Below are positions 56,024-64,000 of a DNA stretch of 64,000 nt, piece after piece. The notes under the pieces were generated by a model, which saw only the letters and a program-made list of their open reading frames with translations, searched no databases and was not told the origin of the DNA. The stretch's first letter is position 1; every line of letters begins with the position of its first letter. Position numbers and translations under genes: made by a program. The DNA comes from Vibrionales bacterium SWAT-3 (GTDB taxonomy: Bacteria; Pseudomonadota; Gammaproteobacteria; Enterobacterales; Vibrionaceae): contig AAZW01000013.1 of assembly GCA_000169995.1 (NCBI GenBank), positions 1-64,000 on the forward strand. Reading direction: 5' to 3'.

Positions 56024-58141
56024 CTATTTAACGGCTTCTAAGTATTTTAGGTAAGCATTGCGTAAGCGCTGTCGGTTTTCGTAGTAGTAACTTGCACCAA
56101 TGCGGTTACGGTTGAAGTACTGCCTTTCAATATTGTGCTGTAAGCCTGTATCGACACCTAAACCTGTACCTAAATTATTATGGCTATCCCCAACACGAGT
56201 TTGTAGTGCGTATACAAATTGATCAATACCACGCAACTGCACGTAGCCTGGGCTCATATCACGCCATAGTGTTAAAGGAATCGCGATACCCAGCGTGACA
56301 AAGTCTTCATATTCACTTTTGCCAACCGCTTTTGTCGTTTGGTATGAAGCATCAATTCTTACATCACCCAACCAATGACTGGTAGTCACACGTACCCCTT
56401 CATCACCTTTCCAGAATTGACCAGCTTGCACTTTACCTTGCCAATTCCAGTCCGGTCTTGAGTAAGTGTAATGCCCAATCATTGGTGTCGCATCTAAGAT
56501 AGCCTTCCCTCTAGAGTCATACTTATCTTGAGCAGAAAAGTTTGCGAATTCAGTACCTAGTATGTGGCGGCCGCTATTACTCGCATACTGGGTTTCATTC
56601 AAGACTCCTAAATAGTTTCCGTAGACTTGTCCGAATGAGAATTGAGTGGTGAGATTGTAAGGCAGCTGGAATGCTTGATGGAAAAGAACCCTATCGACTT
56701 CATTCTCAAACGCGTCATCCCCCCAAATTTCGCCCTCTTCAAAATCATCGCTTTCAGCCAGTGGCATGACATGTCGGACATCCAAAGCGGCACCTTTCCA
56801 AAGCGGTGTGTACAAGTTAGTCGCTAGTGCTAGCGAGTAATCAAATACACCGTACTCTGTCGCCGTGTTGTGATACAAAGCAGGAGACACAATCACCTGT
56901 GTGCGGCCGAAACCAGAACGAGTAACCTCTTCACCAAAATTCACTTTGGCATAACTATTTTTAACATCAGAGGTACGAACAAGGAGTGTTTTGCAAGGCT
57001 CACCTGTTTTTACAAACTCGCGGTAACATGGTGCGCTAGTGATCACTTCCATCATCGGCATGTCGTTAACCAAGTTAAACAAACGAATGTTTTGCTGTTG
57101 GTAATTCTTAACACCAAGATCTTGAAGCATGCCCTCTCCCACGTAAGAAGAGATGATACCTAAAGCAACACCAACGCCATCCACTTGGTTACGGTTATAA
57201 CGGCGGTTTTCTAACGCGACGTTTAAACCAATATCGTCCGCAGAGATTCTCACATTAAGAAAGCCTTCATCGACCAAGGCTTTTTTAAGCTGAACCAGAC
57301 CGGCGAATTTATGATGCGCTTGCTCTACTGCGATCTTATCTTCTAGGGTTAACTCATTCACTCGACGAGACTCGGAGAAGCCCATTAGGGGGGTTGATGC
57401 CGCTACCGACCAAATATCGATATCGGCATTACCACTGGTATAAAACTGGTATTGAAAAGATAACTGCGTATCCAGTGGTAAATAATGTTCTGGTGTAAAC
57501 ACCTTAAGACCAGCATTAAATTGGTGAGAATCATGCTCTGCAATAAGCTGAACAAAGTCCAGAGGCTGATACTCTAAGCTAGCAAATGGCCCGTTTAAAA
57601 CGCCATGGCTCACTTCTGACTTGCCGTAACCTGCACTAAACCTTGCTGGTACAAAGTCAGGCTCAAAATCAGCAACAGCATAGAAGGTTTCGAAGTTGCT
57701 GGCCGCACCGCCTAAATCTTGAACACCTACCGCCAGATCAAACCCAGTCCAATCTTTAACAAACGGAAGCTGGTACTTAAACGATGCAGACAGGTCACGA
57801 ATGCCGTTACCACAGTTTGGGTTATAGTTCGGTACATTGGTGTAAAGGTGACAATCGTAGGTTTTGGTAACAATTCGCCCTGCGGCTTCAAAGCCTTCAA
57901 ACAGGCCAACACTAAACAAAATGTTGTCTAGCTCGCTGGTTTTTCCTTTGTACGGTACACCTTGACCATAGAGGTAAGAGATATCGCCCGTATCCATCAC
58001 TTGAGCATTGGGCACGATGATCGCGCCAGTGTAGCTTTGAGACGACATTAAGTTATCGACAGCGTAGGCATTGGGAGCAAGAACTAATGCACTGACGGAT
58101 GCAATGAGCGCTGCGTTTCTAGAGTGGCTGAGTATTTTCAT
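56024..58141 (-). CDS. YjbH-like (WbfB-type) outer membrane polysaccharide protein
   Basis: 705 residues with a signal peptide (cleavage after NAYA, about residue 28). Family features of the YjbH/DUF940 group: GAIIVPNAQVMDTGDISYLYGQG, beta-barrel-like repeats (FSAGYGKSEVSHGVL, ASLEYQPLDFVQLIAEHD) and the C-terminal LTLWRDMSPGYVQLRGIDQF and final NRIGASYYYENRQRLRNAYL. WbfB proteins belong to capsule/O-antigen loci of vibrios and are thought to act in the outer membrane in polymer secretion. It is the last gene of the minus-strand group with the lipoprotein and barrel genes. Confidence 0.85.
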   Translation of the reverse strand: MKILSHSRNAALIASVSALVLAPNAYAVDNLMSSQSYTGAIIVPNAQVMDTGDISYLYGQGVPYKGKTSELDNILFSVGLFEGFEAAGRIVTKTYDCHLYTNVPNYNPNCGNGIRDLSASFKYQLPFVKDWTGFDLAVGVQDLGGAASNFETFYAVADFEPDFVPARFSAGYGKSEVSHGVLNGPFASLEYQPLDFVQLIAEHDSHQFNAGLKVFTPEHYLPLDTQLSFQYQFYTSGNADIDIWSVAASTPLMGFSESRRVNELTLEDKIAVEQAHHKFAGLVQLKKALVDEGFLNVRISADDIGLNVALENRRYNRNQVDGVGVALGIISSYVGEGMLQDLGVKNYQQQNIRLFNLVNDMPMMEVITSAPCYREFVKTGEPCKTLLVRTSDVKNSYAKVNFGEEVTRSGFGRTQVIVSPALYHNTATEYGVFDYSLALATNLYTPLWKGAALDVRHVMPLAESDDFEEGEIWGDDAFENEVDRVLFHQAFQLPYNLTTQFSFGQVYGNYLGVLNETQYASNSGRHILGTEFANFSAQDKYDSRGKAILDATPMIGHYTYSRPDWNWQGKVQAGQFWKGDEGVRVTTSHWLGDVRIDASYQTTKAVGKSEYEDFVTLGIAIPLTLWRDMSPGYVQLRGIDQFVYALQTRVGDSHNNLGTGLGVDTGLQHNIERQYFNRNRIGASYYYENRQRLRNAYLKYLEAVK

Positions 58142-58233
58142 TGGTATGCAATAGGTTATAACAGAATTCGCAAGTGGCTATGTTTAATAGCGACTATGTT
58201 TATTTGTAACTATGTGGATAGGAACAGCATGTA

Positions 58234-58259
58234 AAAAAGGCACCGATTGGTGCCTTTTT
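58234..58259. terminator. Bidirectional terminator after the lipoprotein gene
   Basis: A stem of 11 bp (58234-58244 with 58249-58259) including A/T ends, with a 4-nt loop, 15 nt after the lipoprotein stop codon. It separates this gene from the YjbH-like gene (133-nt gap), so the latter may need readthrough or its own promoter. Confidence 0.85.
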
Positions 58260-58274
58260 ATTACAATACTAAAA

Positions 58275-59168
58275 TTAGCCGCCAGTACCACCAGTACCGC
58301 CAGTACCGCCAGTACCGCCAGTACCGCCAGTTGGTGGCTTAGTGCCTTCATCTGGATTAGGCACAGGTTCAGATGGTTTTTCTGCTGAATCAGGAATTTT
58401 TACTTCTTCCTCAGGGTTAGCTACAACGTCTTTGATGAAGTTTGGATCTTCAGTTAGATCTAGGTAAATATCATCACCGCCAGGAGCTGTAGGGTAATCT
58501 GGGTAGGTCTTGATTACTTCCGCTGTAATTGCAACCGCTGCGTCAGATATCTCCGTTGCTGATGCATCCGGGCTTACTACAAGAACATCTGATAATACCG
58601 CAGCTGTCGCTGAAACTAAGCTAGCATCTTTTGCTGGAAGGTCTTCAATAATTTCTTGTGTACGACGTAGGAAGTCAGCAACACTGCTCACACTGCCATT
58701 GTTTAGCAGATCACCAAGACCAAGAGCAACAAGAACATCACTACCTGTCGACTCATTGTAAGGTTGACCGTCTAGCTCTTTTTCAATCAGCGTAGAGATT
58801 GGAGAAGATGTCACTAAGTCATCATAGTTCGCTAAACCTTTAGGGAACTTGTAGCTTACCTTGCTCATGTCCTTGCCGTTTGAAACGTCTACTGCGCCTG
58901 CTGTTGCGTTGTAAGCAAATGAACAAGTTTCAGGGTAGTTCAGAACAGTAAGTTCAGTAACTTCAGAAACACCGTAGTAGTTTGTTTCCTCTAGAGAACC
59001 AGTTTTGCCATTGTCACAACTGTAGGTGCCTTTCATACCCATAACTGCAGGGTCGAATGCCATGATATTACGGTACGCTTGCTCAGGTGGCACGCTGTTG
59101 TTGTTGTCACTGCCACAACCACCTAGGATTGCACCAACGACTGATAACGCTAAAATTTTATATTTCAC
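58275..59168 (-). CDS. Lipoprotein of unknown function with Gly-Gly-Thr repeat tail
   Basis: 297 residues. Lipoprotein signal ILGGC (Cys18). A mostly helical, acidic body follows, with a Pro/Glu-rich hinge (about 255-282) and a final tail of five GGT units encoded by 9-bp repeats (about 58278-58331). It resembles lipoproteins found near wbfB/wzz in vibrio capsule loci in position only; I know no function. The 9-bp repeats are prone to slippage that keeps the frame. Confidence 0.75.
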   Translation of the reverse strand: MKYKILALSVVGAILGGCGSDNNNSVPPEQAYRNIMAFDPAVMGMKGTYSCDNGKTGSLEETNYYGVSEVTELTVLNYPETCSFAYNATAGAVDVSNGKDMSKVSYKFPKGLANYDDLVTSSPISTLIEKELDGQPYNESTGSDVLVALGLGDLLNNGSVSSVADFLRRTQEIIEDLPAKDASLVSATAAVLSDVLVVSPDASATEISDAAVAITAEVIKTYPDYPTAPGGDDIYLDLTEDPNFIKDVVANPEEEVKIPDSAEKPSEPVPNPDEGTKPPTGGTGGTGGTGGTGGTGG

Positions 59169-59187
59169 AATTTATCCCTACAAATGA

Positions 59188-59730
59188 TTAGAAGCTGTGT
59201 GACAAAGCAACATTAAACGAGTCGATATCTACGCCACCAATATCTTGATATAGCTGGTATTCAATACCAACCTTCATCGCTGATGTAATCGAGTACTCAG
59301 AGCCAAAAGCAATCGTTGGAGTAACGCCAGAATCGTCAGACTCAACACCTGGGCCGTTTGCTTTCCAGTCATAAACGGCAAAACCGCCTTTTGCGTATAA
59401 CGCGAGACTATCGGTTACATTACCAGACGCTTTTAGAACAACATCAAAGCTGCTTGCTTCGTAACTACCGCCGGCGATATCTTTAAGATCATACTCACCA
59501 AGGTAGTTATAACCACCCTCGATCGCTAGTGTGTCTACGATATGGTAACCAACAAATAAGCCGTAAGACGTATCTGAATCATCAATAGCCGTGCGGCTTT
59601 CGACTAACGGTGCAAAGTTATCGGCCGTTACATTACCGACTTTAGCACCTACGTATAAGTTTTCAGCTCCGACAGCTGATGCTGATAGCAACAACAACGG
59701 TGAAACCCTAGCTAACCACTGCATTTTCAT
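59188..59730 (-). CDS. OmpA-like eight-stranded outer membrane barrel protein
   Basis: 180 residues with a signal peptide (MKMQWLARVSPLLLLSASAVGA, cleavage after VGA). The mature part alternates hydrophobic residues in about eight strands (YVGAKVGNVTAD, YGLFVGYHIVDTLAIEGGYNY) and ends in the outer membrane signal ALSHSF. It is 19 nt before the lipoprotein gene and probably co-transcribed with it. Role in the polysaccharide locus unknown. ATG 59730 chosen; an upstream TTG at 59754 is unlikely. Confidence 0.82.
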   Translation of the reverse strand: MKMQWLARVSPLLLLSASAVGAENLYVGAKVGNVTADNFAPLVESRTAIDDSDTSYGLFVGYHIVDTLAIEGGYNYLGEYDLKDIAGGSYEASSFDVVLKASGNVTDSLALYAKGGFAVYDWKANGPGVESDDSGVTPTIAFGSEYSITSAMKVGIEYQLYQDIGGVDIDSFNVALSHSF

Positions 59731-59806
59731 ATAATTATATCTTCCATATTTCAAACTGAACTGAGGCTGATTTTCCTAGCAAATCTGAGCTATAGGCAAA
59801 TCATAT

Positions 59807-59854
59807 CGATACAAGTGAGGGACATATCAGTACACCTCACTTGTTAATGTATCG
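59807..59854. promoter_or_regulatory. Interrupted dyad upstream of the barrel gene
   Basis: ACAAGTGAGG (59811-59820) and CCTCACTTGT (59835-59844) form a perfect 10-bp inverted repeat with a 14-bp centre, with CGAT/ATCG beyond. It is about 80-125 bp before the barrel gene start, suitable for a regulator operator or a transcript hairpin. 59855-60262 shows no further feature. Confidence 0.45.
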
Positions 59855-60262
59855 TGACGCTTTAACTGCACGGTTTTCCTTCACGAAAGTGATTGGGTTA
59901 AACACCGAACATCAACTAAGCAAGATATTTCGAAAGCGATATGAAAAAACACCACAAGCAAGAGAAGTAAAGCTACCCTAAAACCTCTTACTTATTAGAT
60001 ATCTCAAAATAAAGCACTCAGCTTAAACAACTAATTGAACAACATGATAGTTAATAACCACATTCAAGTAAATGGGTAAATCATAAACAATACCTTATAA
60101 AGCATCATATTAGAGGAGCTATAGCACACAAGCCTGTAAAGTTGGAACATACCTCATATATCGTTAGCCTTAAGCATCGCTATTTGCCTCGGTCACGAAC
60201 ATCATTACTCAAGGCTTAATGAGTTCAGCTACTGAAATAGGTCTAGCAGTTTATGTACGGGA

Positions 60263-60298
60263 GAATAAAAAATGGCTAGCGTATAAACGCTAGCCATT
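60263..60298 (-). terminator. wzz terminator
   Basis: A 12-bp perfect stem (60271-60282 with 60287-60298), 4-nt loop and T-run on the minus strand, 10 nt after the wzz stop. Confidence 0.93.
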
Positions 60299-60308
60299 GA
60301 AGTGGATG

Positions 60309-61433
60309 TTAATCTTCTTTTCTGAACGCAAACCTTATCAGCACAAAGCCCGCTCCGAAAAGCATACCGATGAAGGAACCAAAGAGGACAATCAGTACTC
60401 GTTTGGGTTTATCTCGAGTAATAGGTTGCTCAACATTCTCTAAAAAACGAAACGTTTGAAACTCAACAGTACGATCAATATCTAAGTTGTTAAGCATAGT
60501 TAGCTTTGCGTTAATTTCCTGAAGGCGAGGCTCTATGACACTTAAATTTTTAACTGATTCTAGAGCTTTCACTTTAGCATCTAGCCCTTTAGCGCCTAAA
60601 TCAATACTAAACAACTCTTTCTCATTACCAGTTTGAATTGGCCTATCGACGCCTGCGGACTTAGCAATTTGAGCTGCATACTTTGCTCGTGCGGTTTCAA
60701 CTAACAATTGATTGCTTGCCTGGCTTTCTAAAATTCTTTTTTGTTGCACCAACTCGTTTCGTTTGCCATTCACGATAGCCTGCAAGTTATTAAATGCATC
60801 TTCATGGACGTTTAACTCTGTAGCCAAAATATAAGCTGCCAACAGCTCGAAACTGCTTTCCTTCGTCATTGTTTGGAAATTAATGGTGTATGGTGAATTC
60901 GGCCCCTTATTATCAGCTGTAAAAGCCGAGATCCTGTTAAACCATTCAGCACGAAAAGCTCTAGCCTCATCAACGCTCATATCAGAACTACCAACAGCCA
61001 TAGAGCTTTTAAACTCTTGGAATTCGGCACTGTTATCTAAAAAAGATCTCTTATTATTAGTTGAATTAAAAGCATTTATAAATCGTTGGAACAACACTTT
61101 AGAATCAACCAAACTGTCTAGCTCTTTACTAACAAGGACAGTTCCATCTTCTTGATATATATTAAAAACAGGTTGAAATTGCCTAACCTGCTGCTGATAT
61201 GCAGCTAGGTTTTGAGGTTGAGCTTTTGTTATTTTAGCACTAGAAGACCACCATTCTTGAGCTAACAGTGCAAAGGCAATACTACTAGCTGTGAAAAATG
61301 CAGTGATCAAAATTATTATTAGTTTCCCATCCCACAGCGCTTTAAAAAGTTCTCGCAGATCAATTTCATCATTTGCGCTATACACTGGAGGATTTTCTGG
61401 GGAGTAAGGCTGTGGTTGGCTATGTTTTTTCAA
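60309..61433 (-). CDS. wzz: Wzz-type polysaccharide chain length regulator
   Basis: 374 residues. Cytosolic N-terminus with DEIDLRELFKALWDGKLIII leading into TM1 (about 36-56), a periplasmic coiled-coil domain and TM2 (about 343-365) preceded by the Pro-rich QPITRDKPKRVLIVLFGSFIG motif of the family. It sets O-antigen or capsule chain length with Wzy. It has no kinase domain, in contrast to Wzc at 51-53 kb, so two polysaccharide co-polymerases are present. 61434-61862 upstream is non-coding; it has a 7-bp stem at about 61478-61508 and no ops core. Confidence 0.92.
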   Translation of the reverse strand: MKKHSQPQPYSPENPPVYSANDEIDLRELFKALWDGKLIIILITAFFTASSIAFALLAQEWWSSSAKITKAQPQNLAAYQQQVRQFQPVFNIYQEDGTVLVSKELDSLVDSKVLFQRFINAFNSTNNKRSFLDNSAEFQEFKSSMAVGSSDMSVDEARAFRAEWFNRISAFTADNKGPNSPYTINFQTMTKESSFELLAAYILATELNVHEDAFNNLQAIVNGKRNELVQQKRILESQASNQLLVETARAKYAAQIAKSAGVDRPIQTGNEKELFSIDLGAKGLDAKVKALESVKNLSVIEPRLQEINAKLTMLNNLDIDRTVEFQTFRFLENVEQPITRDKPKRVLIVLFGSFIGMLFGAGFVLIRFAFRKED

Positions 61434-61862
61434 TGTGAGTCTCTCAAAACATCTAAGTTAATAACTACAAATGCTATCACACCATATAGTGTTAGTATTG
61501 TGTGATTTGTAAACTTTTGAAAGTGGTCTTCAGGCTGCTAACAATTCAACATACTCAAACAACTCTCTAGCCCAGTGCGTATTGAGCGTAAACAGCATAG
61601 GTTCTTTTGATTCTACGAGCCTCACTCTCAACCGCCAAGAGCATGTCTAATTTATGTCAGTTTTGTTCACGTCGTTAGTAACGATTCACAGTTGGTTCTA
61701 TACCGTAGTTACTTGACTAGCCCACAAGAAACTCATTGGTAGCAATCTGACGCAAATGAAACTCTACATACAATAGAGAAAGATCACGTAGATTATCCCC
61801 CCTTCTTTCAACTCGATAACAAATACACTAAAATACCCTCAAATACACTATTAGGCTAAATC

Positions 61863-62948
61863 GTGCTCATCTCATTTATTGATCTCTCTTTTCTTTTTTT
61901 GTTTTCTCTAGCGACCACTTTTACCTTGCGTAAATTTGCAAAAAAAATAGGATTAGTTGACAAGCCAAATGCTCGTAAACTGCATGATGGAGCTATTCCC
62001 TTGGTCGGTGGAGTATCCATTTGTATTTCCATCCTATACTTCTTATTCAATAATCCGGAAATTTTGCCAAATGCAGAACTCTACGCCGCATGTGTACTGA
62101 TACTTGTTGGTATTGGCGTTTTGGATGACAAATACGACATAAGCTTTAAATTACGATTTGCTGTTCAAGCGGGACTATCTATCATCATGATGGTTGTTGG
62201 TGGTATTGAGCTAAATACTATAGGTGATGTATTCGGTAGCGGTGATGTGATTACCCTGGGTTGGTTTGGATACTTTGTAACTATCCTTGCAGTGGTTGGT
62301 GCAATTAACGCTTTCAATATGGTTGACGGAATAGATGGCCTACTAGGAGGATTATCTATCGTCACCTTTGGTGGCCTAGGTATTATGCTTAGCTTTGATG
62401 GGCAGGCAAATTTAGCCTACATTTGCTTGGTATTAGTCGTTGCTATTATCCCATATATATTGCTTAACTTGGGTGCCTTTGGTCGAAAAAGAAAAGTGTT
62501 TATGGGAGATGCAGGGAGTATGCTGATTGGCTTTACTGTAATTTGGCTATTATTGCTCTCGAGTCAAAACGGAAGTGCGCCCCCACTACGTCCAGTTACT
62601 GCTCTATGGTTAATTGCCGTCCCTCTAATGGATATGGCGGCTATTATGATTCGCAGAGTAAGAAGAGGCGACTCACCTTTTCAGCCCGACCGTGAGCATT
62701 TACACCATATTTTCCAGCGTTTGGGGTTAAGCTCAACACAAACACTTATTGTTATTTGTAGTATTGCAACTCTTTACGTGATGATAGGCATTTCAGCTGA
62801 AATGTTAAACATTCCAGAATATATCATGTTTTATGCTTTTATCGTCTGCTTTGCTATTTATCTCATAATATTAAGTAATATCTGGAAAATAACTTCGTCT
62901 ATCAGAAAGTCTTTCCCCAAACAAAATACAGAAGTGAAGCCAAAATAG
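61863..62948 (+). CDS. wecA: Undecaprenyl-phosphate GlcNAc-1-phosphate transferase (WecA-like)
   Basis: 361 residues and about 11 membrane helices of the MraY/WecA family. Motifs: LVDKPNARKLHDGAIPLVGG, GVLDDKYD (Mg site), NAFNMVDGIDGL (nucleophile region), VFMGDAGSML and the HLHHIF cytoplasmic loop typical of WecA. It attaches GlcNAc-1-P to undecaprenyl phosphate and so starts a glycan. GTG start at 61863 with AGG upstream. Plus strand, divergent from wzz. Confidence 0.92.
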   Translation: MLISFIDLSFLFLFSLATTFTLRKFAKKIGLVDKPNARKLHDGAIPLVGGVSICISILYFLFNNPEILPNAELYAACVLILVGIGVLDDKYDISFKLRFAVQAGLSIIMMVVGGIELNTIGDVFGSGDVITLGWFGYFVTILAVVGAINAFNMVDGIDGLLGGLSIVTFGGLGIMLSFDGQANLAYICLVLVVAIIPYILLNLGAFGRKRKVFMGDAGSMLIGFTVIWLLLLSSQNGSAPPLRPVTALWLIAVPLMDMAAIMIRRVRRGDSPFQPDREHLHHIFQRLGLSSTQTLIVICSIATLYVMIGISAEMLNIPEYIMFYAFIVCFAIYLIILSNIWKITSSIRKSFPKQNTEVKPK

Positions 62949-63093
62949 ACCTGCGGTATGAAAACGATAGCAAAATATGGATTGTAGTTTTATTGGTCCT
63001 CATTTGATTGGGATGATAGTTCTTCACATGATCAACATTACTAAATTAACTTACAATTAGCCCAGAAACTACTTGGGCATCATGGCCTAGATA

Positions 63094-63133
63094 CACAATT
63101 CTTTATAAGTAATCGAACTTATAAAGAACTGTG
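63094..63133 (+). terminator. Long stem-loop after wecA
   Basis: A 17-bp stem with one mismatch (63094-63110 with 63117-63133) and a 6-nt loop. It lacks a proper T-run and lies 145 nt after the stop, so function is unclear. The rest of 62949-63282 shows no feature. Confidence 0.45.
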
Positions 63134-63282
63134 CTAAGGCTTTATGAACTAAGAAATTATAGAAACGTATTGCTGTCAATCCGGCCTATATATCTTATCC
63201 AAGATCGTTGATTCACCATGAACGAACGGGGTACTAAGGGCGGGATCGAACTTTAACCATTGAAAATAATGGATTTATTTTA

Positions 63283-64000
63283 CAGGGAACTTTTTTAGAT
63301 AATCACGATCTGATCATGAAGTAAAAAAACATGAGAAATTCGCACATGATTATCATTGAGCAACTTAAAAAAGTGAAAGATACCCGTTCGCACATCAATC
63401 AAGTTTATCCTGTTATGGAAGTCGCTTTCGTGGTCATAACAGCCATGATTTGTGGTCAAAATAAATGGACAGAGATTAAGGATTTCGGTGAAGGAAATAT
63501 CGAGTGGTTACGTGAGTATTTCCCCTACGAAAATGGTCTTCCCACTCGACATAATATAGCTGCGATCAAGAGATCCGTTGTGCCAGAGACGCTATTGGAA
63601 GCTATGGTGGGCTGGGTCAATTTGCACAGAGAGAAGCATGCTCAGCCTATAATCAGTGTTGATGGGAAGGTTCTAAAAGGGGCAAAAGCAAGCAAACAAC
63701 AGCACCCCCTCTATATGGTTTCGGCATTTGATGTAGACGAGGGTTTGACTCTCACACACCAACCTTGTGACGGCAAAGGTATGGAGCTGCTAGCAATAAG
63801 AAACATGCTAGACGCTTTAGATATCAAAGGATGTTTATTAACTGCTGATGCCCTGCATTGTCAGGTTGAAACACTGAATAAAGTAGTTGATAAAGGTGGA
63901 GATATCCTAGTACAAGTTAAACTGAATCAACCAAGTTTATTAGCAGAAATTGATGTGCAATTCCAAGACTATTGGGCTTTGCCTGAAGATAAACAGGAAT
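63283..64000 (+). mobile_element. ISAs1-family insertion sequence, left part (cut by window edge)
   Basis: The left end is placed at the CAGGGAAC near 63283, which resembles the CAGGG termini of the family. The right end is outside the window, so the boundary is approximate. Confidence 0.7.
63331..64000 (+). CDS. ISAs1-family (H-repeat-type) transposase, N-terminal part
   Basis: 223 codons are visible and open to the window end. DDE domain: ISVDGKVLKGAK (first Asp), LYMVSAFD, LLTADALHCQ (second Asp) and VQVKLNQPSLL. These match the ISAs1 / H-repeat-associated transposase family. N-terminal DUF4338-like part: VMEVAFVVITAMICGQNKWT and FPYENGLPTRHNIAAI. ATG 63331 or ATG 63346. The C-terminal Glu region is beyond the window. 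Confidence 0.92.
   Translation, partial: MRNSHMIIIEQLKKVKDTRSHINQVYPVMEVAFVVITAMICGQNKWTEIKDFGEGNIEWLREYFPYENGLPTRHNIAAIKRSVVPETLLEAMVGWVNLHREKHAQPIISVDGKVLKGAKASKQQHPLYMVSAFDVDEGLTLTHQPCDGKGMELLAIRNMLDALDIKGCLLTADALHCQVETLNKVVDKGGDILVQVKLNQPSLLAEIDVQFQDYWALPEDKQE

Noticed and set aside
62949..63282. tRNA or attachment site before the terminal insertion sequence
   Set aside because: A GGATCGAACTTT string recalls a tRNA T-arm, but no acceptor stem, anticodon arm or CCA could be placed.

Overview
The window reads as a chromosome segment of a marine gammaproteobacterium of the genus Vibrio, most likely the Splendidus clade (inference from protein similarity and gene order; I could run no database search). 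Support comes from the conserved block psd - epmA - frdABCD - efp/epmB - groESL, typical vibrio protein sequences, a wbf/wza-type surface polysaccharide locus, and abundant short dispersed repeats between genes.

Layout. 1-10 kb is core genome: the 3' end of psd, a DASS transporter, a chemoreceptor, a DMT-family permease, epmA, and the fumarate reductase operon frdABCD. 9.9-13.3 kb holds a tandem duplication of about 1.07 kb that copied the frdD tail, a small membrane-anchored ORF and the 3' end of an SPFH-protein gene. At 13.6-15.9 kb a nitroreductase gene is split by an IS1111-type element. 16-31.4 kb is core again: an SdaC-like transporter, efp with divergent epmB, a lone type IV pilin, an MgtC-like protein, a diguanylate cyclase, a secreted repeat protein, groESL, a MATE pump, ogt, a toxin-antitoxin pair and gpmM. 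The gaps are filled with two dispersed repeat families.

31.6-62.9 kb is a surface polysaccharide locus, nearly all on the minus strand. Transcription starts at a candidate promoter near 45.06 kb, passes an ops/JUMPstart element, and reads wzx, an unrecognised 476-residue protein, wzy, three glycosyltransferases, then pglC-, pglD- and pglE-like genes, ugd and a WbpM/PglF-like dehydratase. The gene set predicts N,N'-diacetylbacillosamine as the likely first sugar. A second ops element precedes the export operon wza-wzb-wzc. Further right lie a YjbH-like gene, a lipoprotein, an outer membrane barrel protein, wzz and, on the plus strand, wecA. Phage-derived genes (helix-turn-helix replication-type protein, amidase endolysin, holin-like protein) and an IS256-family element with an 8-bp target duplication separate the biosynthesis half from the export half. 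The window ends inside an ISAs1-family transposase.

Most unusual features: 31 perfect copies of an 8-bp repeat that on the minus strand form a ladder of overlapping ATG-ATA-ACA-TGA mini-ORFs ending at the start of a 60-codon ORF; the duplicated small ORF, whose two copies differ far more than their flanks; a flippase gene that appears to start with ATT; two RfaH-type ops sites; and repeats that supply the stop codons of genes.
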